Origin: Actinomycetota bacterium
GTDB taxonomy: Bacteria; Actinomycetota; Actinomycetes; S36-B12; UBA5976
DNA: 36,468 nucleotides
Direction of reading: 5' to 3'
Assembly: GCA_947373075.1 (NCBI GenBank)
Contig: CANBWF010000001.1
Location: 1 to 36,468, forward strand
Shown: positions 1 to 7,854 of the stretch, in pieces
How positions within the stretch are numbered: position 1 is the first letter of the stretch
Layout of the letters: every line of letters begins with the position of its first letter
Translations under genes and position numbers: made by a program
The notes under the pieces: generated by a model
What the model saw: only the letters and a program-made list of their open reading frames with translations
The model's database searches: none
Told to the model about the DNA's origin: nothing

Positions 1-2
1 TA

Positions 3-902
3 GTCGTTTATGACAAAAATAAAGACCGGCTAGTCGATACCGCAACCGGATATGTATATCGCGAAGCTAACGGTTCATTTATCGGCCCAGATGGCGAGGA
101 CATGACTCGTGACCAATCTTGGGTTGGCTGGCAAACCTGGGTTGGCCTAGATAACTTCACGAAGATTTACACTGATAAAGATATTCAGTCAGCATTCGTA
201 AAGATTTTGCTTTGGAACATTGCCTTTGCAATTTTGGCGGTATTTACTTCATTTGTGATCGGGCTTGTCCTAGCACTCACATTGAATCATCCGCGAATGA
301 AAATGCGTCGCACTATGCGTTCTCTATTGATCATCCCGTATGCAGTGCCGGGCATCGTGGCCGTTTCTGTCTGGGCCGGCATGCTCAATGATGATTACGG
401 CTTCATCAACGGAATATTTGGCACAAACATTCGCTGGTTAATGGATCCAACTTGGGCTAAGGTTTCCGTCTTACTAGTGAATCTTTGGATGGCCTTCCCA
501 TACTTCTTCCTAATTACTACAGGTGCCTTGCAGTCAATACCAGCTGAATATTTTGAAGCCGCCGAAGTAGACGGGGCAAGTCCTCTGCAAGTACTAAGCA
601 AAATCAAACTGCCCCTGTTGCTTGTACCCTTAACTCCGTTGATGATCGGTTCACTGGCATACAACTTCAACAACTTTATGAATATTTATTTGCTCACCGG
701 TGGCGGGCCGTTCACTGGCAACGATCCAAATGCTGGTGACACAGATATTTTGCTCAGCTACACCTGGAAGATGGCATTCAACTCTGGCTCGGGTCAGCAG
801 TTTGGTTTAGCTTGTGCGATTTCCGTTCTAATCTTTTTCTTCATCGCGCCAATCTCCATTTATGGGTTCAAGCGCGCGCAGTCTTCTGAGAACATGAGCT
901 AG
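3..902 (+). CDS. malF: Maltose/maltodextrin ABC transporter permease MalF (copy A), 5' end outside the window
   Basis: Inner-membrane permease subunit that would pair with MalG to import maltodextrins. The open frame runs in from the window edge; its first visible residues (VVYDKNKDRLVDTATGYVYR) align with the end of the periplasmic-type loop of the two complete MalF copies (VIYDAKKDQLIRQSDGYVF). About 299 residues are therefore visible of an expected 500. The ATG at 102 is internal and should not be taken as the start. Several membrane segments follow, then the EAA loop that docks on the ATPase (EAAEVDGASPLQVLSKIKLP) and the MalF-type NFNNF..IYLLTGGGP segment. malG begins 9 bases after the stop. 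This is the most divergent of the three MalF copies. The family call is firm; the exact sugar is inferred from context. Confidence 0.93.
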   Translation, partial: VVYDKNKDRLVDTATGYVYREANGSFIGPDGEDMTRDQSWVGWQTWVGLDNFTKIYTDKDIQSAFVKILLWNIAFAILAVFTSFVIGLVLALTLNHPRMKMRRTMRSLLIIPYAVPGIVAVSVWAGMLNDDYGFINGIFGTNIRWLMDPTWAKVSVLLVNLWMAFPYFFLITTGALQSIPAEYFEAAEVDGASPLQVLSKIKLPLLLVPLTPLMIGSLAYNFNNFMNIYLLTGGGPFTGNDPNAGDTDILLSYTWKMAFNSGSGQQFGLACAISVLIFFFIAPISIYGFKRAQSSENMS

Positions 903-911
903 GGGATAGAC

Positions 912-1871
912 ATGTCGACAAATACAAAGGCCCGCAGGGTTAAGCAAAAACCAAGCAAGAAAAAAGTTGTAAGCATCAATCAACGCGGAACCGTTTGGTG
1001 GCGGTACATAGTCGGATTGATTGCAATTACTTTCTCACTATTCCCAGTGCTCTTTGTGCTTTCGACTGCATTCAACTCACTTGGAATTCTTGATGGAACA
1101 CACTTAATTCCGCAGCACTATGGTTTGGATAACTTCCGACACTTATTTGTTGACTTTAAGGATCCGAATTCAGACCCAACTTTGCCGGCTTCACACCCAC
1201 CGTTCTGGTCTTGGTATCGCAACTCGCTCTTACTATCTGTTACGGCTGCGTTCCTACAGTGTGTAATCGCTGCCTATGCTGCATTCGCTTTTAGTCGCCT
1301 ACGGTTTAAAGGCAGAAAAGCCACGATCAGCGGACTGTTAATCATTCAAATGTTCCCGCAAGCTCTAGGCCTTGTTGCATTAATTGAAGTTGCCCAGCGA
1401 CTGGGTGCTATTTGGCCGGGCGTAGATCAAAATACTTACACGGGGTTATTGCTGATCTATTTGGGCGGCGCAATGGGATTCAACGCTTACCTAATTAAAG
1501 GCTATTTTGATACCATCCCGACTGAATTAGATGAAGCTGCAACTATTGATGGTGCGACTTCAGCGCAAATTTTCTTCAAAATTCTTCTGCCGCTGTCCGC
1601 GCCGATTCTGGCTGTCGTTGCCCTGCTTTCATTCATTGGGTTGATAAACGACTTCTTGTTAGTGCAAACTTTCTTGACCTTAACTGGCAGTGACGATACG
1701 CGAAATACTTTGGCAACGGGTTTGCACACATTGGTTGGCGATCCACGCTCATCAAACTGGGGAGTCTTCGCAGCTGGTGCTTTGCTTGCGAGTATTCCGA
1801 TGGTCATCTTGTTCCAGTTCTTACAGCGATACATTGTCGGTGGCCTGACTTCAGGTTCAGTAAAAGGCTAA
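912..1871 (+). CDS. malG: Maltose/maltodextrin ABC transporter permease MalG (copy A)
   Basis: Second permease subunit, 319 residues against about 296 in E. coli MalG. A Lys/Arg-rich cytoplasmic N-terminus (about residues 1-30) is followed by six predicted membrane helices. The EAA motif reads ELDEAATIDGATSAQIFFKI, followed by LLPL, and the family C-terminus FLQRYIVGGLTSGSVKG is intact. The ATG is preceded by GGGGATA (902-908), which overlaps the malF stop, so the two genes are very likely translated from one mRNA. An imperfect hairpin follows at 1899-1935. Copies B and C at 17203 and 31043 are clear paralogues; copy A is the outlier, with a longer extracytoplasmic segment around residues 85-105 (KDPNSDPTLPASHPPF). 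Confidence 0.94.
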   Translation: MSTNTKARRVKQKPSKKKVVSINQRGTVWWRYIVGLIAITFSLFPVLFVLSTAFNSLGILDGTHLIPQHYGLDNFRHLFVDFKDPNSDPTLPASHPPFWSWYRNSLLLSVTAAFLQCVIAAYAAFAFSRLRFKGRKATISGLLIIQMFPQALGLVALIEVAQRLGAIWPGVDQNTYTGLLLIYLGGAMGFNAYLIKGYFDTIPTELDEAATIDGATSAQIFFKILLPLSAPILAVVALLSFIGLINDFLLVQTFLTLTGSDDTRNTLATGLHTLVGDPRSSNWGVFAAGALLASIPMVILFQFLQRYIVGGLTSGSVKG

Positions 1872-1898
1872 AACTGGCAAACAGTTGCTCCACCAGTT

Positions 1899-1935
1899 CA
1901 ACGCCGCGGTAAAAGTCAATAAAACCGCTGTGTTG
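1899..1935 (+). terminator. Imperfect stem-loop downstream of malG copy A
   Basis: CAACGCCGCGGT (1899-1910) pairs with ACCGCTGTGTTG (1924-1935) around a 13-base loop. Eleven of twelve positions pair, one as a G-U wobble. There is no T-tract, so it could be a T-less actinobacterial-type terminator, a 3'-end-stabilising hairpin or chance. The position, 28 bases after the malG stop and before the promoter of the next gene, favours a transcript end. Confidence 0.4.
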
Positions 1936-1949
1936 TAACGAAATCGTGA

Positions 1950-1999
1950 CAGAAAATGAAAAATTTCTGTTGATTTGTGCAGATTTCTGGGGGTATCCT
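1950..1999 (+). promoter_or_regulatory. Sigma70-type promoter with abutting inverted repeat, upstream of the IPT-repeat protein
   Basis: TTGATT (1970-1975) and TATCCT (1994-1999) are spaced 18 bp apart and make a plausible -35/-10 pair. Directly upstream and touching the -35 is the inverted repeat CAGAAA-N8-TTTCTG (1950-1969), which could be an operator. No copy of either tandem operator found before modules B and C is present. The predicted start is near 2006, giving a leader of roughly 80 bases. Confidence 0.45.
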
Positions 2000-2021
2000 T
2001 TAGCAACAGGCGGTGTGTTTA

Positions 2022-2062
2022 GCCGTAAGCCAGCTCAAGTCTTTAGTGACTTGTGAGACGGC
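2022..2062 (+). other. Leader hairpin in the 5' UTR of the IPT-repeat protein
   Basis: Nested arms GCCGT (2022-2026)/ACGGC (2058-2062) and CTC-AAGTC (2034-2041)/GACTT-GT-GAG (2048-2057) enclose a TTTAGT loop. The structure ends 6 bases before the Shine-Dalgarno AGAAGGAG, so it may protect the mRNA 5' end or tune translation. It is seen only by eye; no ligand-binding riboswitch class is recognised. Confidence 0.4.
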
Positions 2063-2083
2063 TCGTCAGAAGGAGCTAATCCA

Positions 2084-5000
2084 GTGTCCAAGTTAATGAA
2101 GTTTGCTAGCAAGCTAGTTATTGCTGCCCTTGCAATCAGTTTTGTCGGTGCGGCAAGTCCAGCACAGGCGGCGCAGACGGGCGACCTAACTGTCAAGATT
2201 CATTACGCTCGTCAGGCCGGTGACTTCACGGGTCGATATGCATGGGTTTGGTACACAGGCACAAACGCAGCTGGCACGTTTACGGGCACTGGTGTTGTCA
2301 CCGCAGCCGGTGGCGCATGGATTCCAGTTAACAACAGTGGGGTTGACTCTTACGGAGCCGTTTCTACTTTCACGCTTACTGGCGGTCAGAACATAGATCG
2401 ATTCGGCATTATCGAATGTTCGACAAATTCTTGGGGCGCTAATAACTGTGGTCGTGATGCGGCCAGTGCTGCTGACCGCTTCATTCCAGTTTCTAGTTTG
2501 AGTACCGAAGTTTGGTTACGCTCAGGATCTGCAGCATCTGCTGACACCACCGTATATACTTCAGACTCACTAGCTCCGTACCCGGCAACTTCGCAGACTG
2601 TTAAAGTCCACTACAACCGCACTGATGGTAACTACAGCGGTTGGAAGGTGCACTTAGGCACTGAAAGTAAGATCATGGCTTCCACTTATTGGGTGAGCCC
2701 TACCGATTATGATTTTGACGCGACGAGTCCAGTTGGTTACTCGGTTGGCTCCGACCAATTCGGCGCGTTTATCGAAACTACTTTGCCTTATTACGCTGGT
2801 CAAACAAAAACAGTAAACATGGTTGTCTACTCCCTTGATGGGGCTGGAACTTGGGTTAAAGATGGTGGCAATGTAGATGGCAATCGCTATCTAGCCGCTG
2901 ATGCCAGCGGAGTTACCAACATCTGGTTAGTTTCTGGCGACACTACCGGGGCTGCTGCATTTGCGACCGAACCAGTGGTTGCAACTCCAACTCCAACTGC
3001 TACGGCAACATCAGTTCCAGCGCCGGTAATTTCTGGGCTGAGTGTGACAACTGCTTCTGCTGGCGATGAAGTAACCATAAGTGGAACCGACCTGCAAGCT
3101 GATGTAAACCAACCTTCGGTTGATGTCAGTGGGGTGCCTGCAACTGTTACCGCCAGCTCAGCAACATCTGTATCTTTCACTGTTCCTGCGGGCCTCACCG
3201 ATGGTGATGCCTCGGTTACATTGACCACAACAAGTGGAACTTCAAATGCCGTAACTCTGACAATCGCAACTAACCCAAATCCGAGCGGACCGACAATTGA
3301 TTCGTTCTCGCCTTCGGCTGCCCACGCAGGTGATGTAGTTGTGATTAGCGGTTCAGGTTTACTTGACGCAGTAGTAACCATTGATGGAGTGGCAGACCCG
3401 TTAAGTGCCATTTCTGGTGACACTTTTGTTTCGTTTACGATTCCGAACGATTTTGCTAGTGGCACTTACTTGATCACTGTTACGACAACAGCGGGTTCAG
3501 CTGCAGCTGGATACACCGTGTTACCTGTTGGTCCAGCCATTACCTCCATAACCGATGTGTTGGGCAACCCAATTTCACAGGTACAAATAGGTGATTTGGT
3601 TGTTATCAATGGCTCGAACTTCTCTGGAGTTGCTTCCGTTTCATTTGCCGGTCAGGATGCTGACCTAACCACACCGGACACCGTTCTTACCGATACTGCA
3701 CTTACAGTTACCGTTCCGGAATCGATTTCAGGCGTTGTGACAGTTACCACCGCAGGTGGCTCAACCACAAGTGACCCACTTACATTCCTAAATATTGCAG
3801 CACCTTCAATCGATGTAGTAGATCCATCCAGCGCTCGCGCTGGTGACCTAGTTTTCATCGGCGGTGCACATTTATTGGGTGGCTCAGTAACAATTGGTGG
3901 CTTAACCGCAGCAGGAGTTCTTACGACTGCTTCACTTCTAACGGTCACAATGCCATCTGGTTTATCCGCTGGCGACACCGCAGTCGTTGTAACAACTGAA
4001 GGCGGAAGCGCATCTTCATCGATCACAGTTTTGCCAAGTGCCCCATCAATTTCTTCGATTAGCGTTACGAATGCCAACCTTGGAGATGTAATTACGCTTT
4101 ATGGCGCGGACTTTATCGGTGCAACTGAAGTTTCCTTCAATGGAGCACTGGCAGACCTAACTAACCCTGCGTTTGCAGTCAGTTTCGATGGAACCTCACT
4201 ATCTGTTGTGGTGCCTGATGGTGCAACCACAGGTTTTGTTTCCGTAACAACGGAAAATGGAACTGGATCATTTGATGGATTGACCATCGGTGGACCAGCG
4301 CCTACAGATACTCCAACACCGACAGATACTCCAACACCGACAGATACTCCAACACCTCCAGCTGTTCCGGTTATCTCACTCTTGGATCCGCAGGCTGTTC
4401 AAAGTGGAGATGTTGTGACAATCTTGGGCACTGACTTCGGCAACAATCCAGTCGTGACTATTGGCGGTTTACCTGCTGAAGTTATCGATTGTGGATCTTA
4501 TGTTCAAGATGGTTCCGGTGTCTGGGCTCCAGATTTCAACCAGTGCAGTTCAGGCTCACTATTAGTCATTGTTCCAGATGGAATTCCTGTTGGTGCTGCT
4601 GATGTGGTTGTAAATTGGGATAACCAGACAACCGCGAACTCTTCACTGGCGATTGTTTCGCAACCGCCCACAATTGATGGTTTTAGTGACCAAAGTGGTA
4701 AAGCTGGCGATGTAATCACTATTTATGGTTCGCAACTAACGGATATCACTTCAATTACATTTGATGGCGATGGCTCATTTGGGCCGGTTAATGTCGATCT
4801 TGCTGATGTTAATTATGTGGCTAGTCCAGATGGTTCTTCAATCACATTTGCAGTGCCAAGCGGAGCTACGTCAGGCACTATCACCGTTACCACGTTCAGT
4901 GGCTTTGTGGTCAGCGATGATACGTTCGACATTATTCCAACACCAACCATTGATTCGCTGAGTGCAACAAGCGGTATTCCTGGTGACATCATCACAATCT

Positions 5001-5968
5001 ATGGAACCAATCTAGACAGCGTCTTGTCGGTAACTTTTAATGGCAACGAAGCTGATTTAACCGATTTCAATACGGTGGTTGCAGATGATGGAAGCAGTAT
5101 CTCGGTTACTGTTCCTGATACCGCAACAACAGGAAACATCACAGTTACTACAAGTGGTGGCACTGCAACATCTGCAGATATCTTTAACCTTGCATCAGGT
5201 CCAGAAATTATTTCATTGAGTTCGCTCATGGGACGCTCGGGTGCAATCTTGTCTATCAGTGGAGCCAACCTTGGTGGGCTGCAGTCAGTTTCATTTGATG
5301 GTGATGAAGATAGTGGACCAGTTTTTGCGGATCTAACAAGTCCGTTGACCGTCCTCACAGATTCTCGAGTCACAGTTGTGGTTCCAGATGGCACAACTTC
5401 AGGAACTATCACGCTGACAACAGCTGGGGGACTAGTCACTTCAGAAGATGTTTATGAAATTGTTGCTGGGCCAGTAGTAACTTCAATGAGCGATACATCA
5501 TTGAAGCCTGGTAGCACTTTGACTATCCGTGGCTCTGGTTTAACTTGGGCGAAAATTCGAATCCGTGGGGTTCTAGCAAGTGTTGTAGGAAGTTCTACCG
5601 ATACTCAGTTAAAGGTAACCGTTCCACAACTTGGCTCTGGTCGCACAACTTTGGTAATTACGACTCCAGGTGGAGTAATCACTCGTCAAGTTACTATTTC
5701 TTCACCAGCTCCGATAATCAAGTCCTTCACTCAGAGTGCATCTAAGAAGCGTGGGGTTGGAACTGTTGTTGTAACCGGCCGTAACTTGAATGGCGCCGTG
5801 GTCCGAGTTGGTAATATTGTCGTTAAGGTTCGACCTGGTTCGACCGCAACTCGCTTGGTATTTACTTTGCCAAAGCATGCTGCGGTTACAAAGAAGGGCA
5901 TCTTCAGCATCACAACTGATGGTGGAGTTGCAAAGAGTAAGGCAGTCCTTAAGATAACTGCTAAGTAG
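2084..5968 (+). CDS. Large secreted glucan-binding protein: two PUD/CBM41-like modules plus about eleven IPT/TIG repeats
   Basis: Non-catalytic, 1294 residues. The start is GTG at 2084, with AGAAGGAG 8 bases upstream. A Sec signal peptide ends at SPAQA (residue 29). Two pullulanase-associated (PUD, CBM41-like) modules follow at about 33-160 (VKIHYARQAGDF..YAWVWY) and 170-285 (VKVHYNRTDGNYSGWKVHLG). After a Thr/Pro linker come about eleven IPT/TIG immunoglobulin-like repeats of 75-100 residues, each starting near P.I.S and holding a GD.V.I.G..L core and a SVTTxxG end. A second linker of PTDTPT units separates repeats 5 and 6. There is no LPXTG, lipobox or terminal membrane helix; the C-terminus is basic. 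It lies just upstream of two GH13 enzymes. Likely role: a long stalk or scaffold that holds alpha-glucan near the cell. Family-level calls are firm, the function is inferred. Confidence 0.85.
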   Translation: MSKLMKFASKLVIAALAISFVGAASPAQAAQTGDLTVKIHYARQAGDFTGRYAWVWYTGTNAAGTFTGTGVVTAAGGAWIPVNNSGVDSYGAVSTFTLTGGQNIDRFGIIECSTNSWGANNCGRDAASAADRFIPVSSLSTEVWLRSGSAASADTTVYTSDSLAPYPATSQTVKVHYNRTDGNYSGWKVHLGTESKIMASTYWVSPTDYDFDATSPVGYSVGSDQFGAFIETTLPYYAGQTKTVNMVVYSLDGAGTWVKDGGNVDGNRYLAADASGVTNIWLVSGDTTGAAAFATEPVVATPTPTATATSVPAPVISGLSVTTASAGDEVTISGTDLQADVNQPSVDVSGVPATVTASSATSVSFTVPAGLTDGDASVTLTTTSGTSNAVTLTIATNPNPSGPTIDSFSPSAAHAGDVVVISGSGLLDAVVTIDGVADPLSAISGDTFVSFTIPNDFASGTYLITVTTTAGSAAAGYTVLPVGPAITSITDVLGNPISQVQIGDLVVINGSNFSGVASVSFAGQDADLTTPDTVLTDTALTVTVPESISGVVTVTTAGGSTTSDPLTFLNIAAPSIDVVDPSSARAGDLVFIGGAHLLGGSVTIGGLTAAGVLTTASLLTVTMPSGLSAGDTAVVVTTEGGSASSSITVLPSAPSISSISVTNANLGDVITLYGADFIGATEVSFNGALADLTNPAFAVSFDGTSLSVVVPDGATTGFVSVTTENGTGSFDGLTIGGPAPTDTPTPTDTPTPTDTPTPPAVPVISLLDPQAVQSGDVVTILGTDFGNNPVVTIGGLPAEVIDCGSYVQDGSGVWAPDFNQCSSGSLLVIVPDGIPVGAADVVVNWDNQTTANSSLAIVSQPPTIDGFSDQSGKAGDVITIYGSQLTDITSITFDGDGSFGPVNVDLADVNYVASPDGSSITFAVPSGATSGTITVTTFSGFVVSDDTFDIIPTPTIDSLSATSGIPGDIITIYGTNLDSVLSVTFNGNEADLTDFNTVVADDGSSISVTVPDTATTGNITVTTSGGTATSADIFNLASGPEIISLSSLMGRSGAILSISGANLGGLQSVSFDGDEDSGPVFADLTSPLTVLTDSRVTVVVPDGTTSGTITLTTAGGLVTSEDVYEIVAGPVVTSMSDTSLKPGSTLTIRGSGLTWAKIRIRGVLASVVGSSTDTQLKVTVPQLGSGRTTLVITTPGGVITRQVTISSPAPIIKSFTQSASKKRGVGTVVVTGRNLNGAVVRVGNIVVKVRPGSTATRLVFTLPKHAAVTKKGIFSITTDGGVAKSKAVLKITAK
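4304..4357 (+). repeat. 18-bp tandem repeat encoding the PTDTPT linker
   Basis: Units starting ACAGATACTCCAACACCG at 4304, 4322 and 4340 (the last varying at its end) are almost identical and encode the Pro/Thr/Asp linker between IPT repeats 5 and 6. Near-perfect nucleotide identity suggests recent slippage, so copy number may vary between strains and linker length with it. Confidence 0.8.
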
Positions 5969-6015
5969 CTAAAGTTAGTCTTTGGTTGAACCACTAAGTC
6001 TTTGAGGTAATTTCT

Positions 6016-7854
6016 GTGCGCATTACTGATTTGATCCATCACGATGGGTCTGCCCTATATGTAAGTAACCCGCAGCCAAAACTTGGCGAAACTGTCAAGG
6101 TTTACTTGCGGGTTCCGAATGAGTTGCAACCTTCTGTCGTGGCGTTGCGCCAAGTACGCGATGGTGAGCCAGTGGCAGCGCCAGCGCGGAAAATCGCTTC
6201 ACCATTCCCAGGCGATAGCGATACTTGGTACGCGGCCGATTTGCTGGTACATAATCCGCGAACAAATTACCGATGGTTCGTTAGTGGGGGCGATGTAGGT
6301 TACGGGTGGCTAACTCAACTTGGGTGGGTCGAACACGATGTTAATGATGCTGCGGATTTTGTTATTACCCCGCACCAGCCGATTGCAGACTGGGCTCGTA
6401 AGGCTGTTATCTACCAAATTTTCCCTGATCGTTTCGCTAACTCCGAGCACGAATATGAATTACCAACTTGGGCGATTCCTCGCACTTGGGATCAGCATCC
6501 AGAAGGTCGCGGCTCAAACACTGCGTTTGAATATTTCGGGGGAGACCTTTGGGGCGTAATCGAGAAACTTGATTACATCCAAAACCTTGGCATCAACTGC
6601 CTGTATTTCACGCCGATTTTTCCGGCCACATCACTGCATCGTTACGATGCCCGAAGTTTCGATGAAGTCGACCCACTTCTTGGCGGCAACGAAGCGCTGA
6701 TTGCTTTAGTTGAAGCAGCGCATGCACGTGGGATGAAAGTAATCGGAGACATCACACTTAACCATTCGGGTGATACGCATGAATGGTTTAAAGCAGCGCT
6801 TGCTGGTGATCCAGAATATCGTGATTTCTACATTTTCAATGACGAGCTTGAACATGGGTACGAGTCATGGATTGGGGTTAAGTCGTTACCAAAGTTTAAT
6901 TACGAATCGTTAGCGCTTCGGGAGAAGTTAATCACCGGTACAGACAGCGTTATTCGTAAATGGTTGCGGGCCCCATACAACTTAGATGGCTGGCGCGTTG
7001 ATGTGGCCAACATGTCTGGACGACTTGGTGAATTAGATCTGACGAAAGATGTAGCGCGTTGGACCCGTGAAGCAGTATTGCTTGAAGGTGCTGACAAAAT
7101 CTTGATTGGTGAACACAATCATGATTCTGGTCCTGACCTTGATGGCGATGGCTGGTATGGCAACATGAATTACACGGCGTTTCGTAACCCAGCACTCATG
7201 TGGTTAGTTGCTGACGCGATGTCAAACATCGAAGAATTGGACTATGCCAAGATTCCGCAAGGCATAATCCCCAAAGTTTCTGCAGAATCTATGATGCGGG
7301 TAATTCGTCAGTACTCATCACGTATGCCATGGCGTAGTTACTCTTCTTCATGGAATCTATTAAGTAGTCACGACTCACCCCGGGTTCGCTCAATTGTTGG
7401 TTCGCGTGATCGCCAGTTTGCTGCTGCGACTCTTATGGCAACCTTCCCGGGAACCCCAATGATTTTTGCTGGCGACGAGCTAGGCGCCGAAGGTTCATGG
7501 GGCGAAGATTCACGCACAACACATCCTTGGCAGTTAGTAGAGCAGTGGGATACCCAGCTCCTGGCTGCTTACAAAGCGGTAAATGAACTGAAAGCTGGCA
7601 GTGATGCCTTAGCTTTTGGTGGGCTACGCATTGTTCACATGCAAGATGATGCAATTGCATATCTACGTGAAACTGCCGAAGAACGAATCCTTGCTGTTAT
7701 CGCTCGTGAGCCAGTTGGTGAAATTGAGTTTAATTGTGCCACTTGGGCATTCAGTGAGCTCGAACATTTATTTGGATTCGACGCACAGGTTTCAGGAAAA
7801 ACAGTTACGGTGAAGGTAGACACAGCAGGTGGAGGAATCTGGCGATTAACATGA
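6016..7854 (+). CDS. Cytoplasmic GH13 alpha-glucosidase/neopullulanase-type maltodextrin hydrolase
   Basis: Predicted intracellular enzyme, 612 residues without signal peptide, that hydrolyses imported maltodextrins. An N-terminal beta domain (about 1-120, CBM34-like) precedes the GH13 barrel. All four conserved regions are complete: region I DITLNH (D245-H250), region II GWRVDVAN with nucleophile D329, region III IGEHN with acid/base E366, region IV SSHDSPR with H452-D453. The N-domain-plus-barrel layout fits the MalZ/neopullulanase/cyclomaltodextrinase group; which activity dominates cannot be told from sequence alone. The start is GTG at 6016 with GAGGTAA at 6004-6010, 47 bases after the upstream stop, and the next gene overlaps its stop by 4 bases (ATGA), so the three genes from 2084 probably form one operon. 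Confidence 0.9.
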   Translation: MRITDLIHHDGSALYVSNPQPKLGETVKVYLRVPNELQPSVVALRQVRDGEPVAAPARKIASPFPGDSDTWYAADLLVHNPRTNYRWFVSGGDVGYGWLTQLGWVEHDVNDAADFVITPHQPIADWARKAVIYQIFPDRFANSEHEYELPTWAIPRTWDQHPEGRGSNTAFEYFGGDLWGVIEKLDYIQNLGINCLYFTPIFPATSLHRYDARSFDEVDPLLGGNEALIALVEAAHARGMKVIGDITLNHSGDTHEWFKAALAGDPEYRDFYIFNDELEHGYESWIGVKSLPKFNYESLALREKLITGTDSVIRKWLRAPYNLDGWRVDVANMSGRLGELDLTKDVARWTREAVLLEGADKILIGEHNHDSGPDLDGDGWYGNMNYTAFRNPALMWLVADAMSNIEELDYAKIPQGIIPKVSAESMMRVIRQYSSRMPWRSYSSSWNLLSSHDSPRVRSIVGSRDRQFAAATLMATFPGTPMIFAGDELGAEGSWGEDSRTTHPWQLVEQWDTQLLAAYKAVNELKAGSDALAFGGLRIVHMQDDAIAYLRETAEERILAVIAREPVGEIEFNCATWAFSELEHLFGFDAQVSGKTVTVKVDTAGGGIWRLT

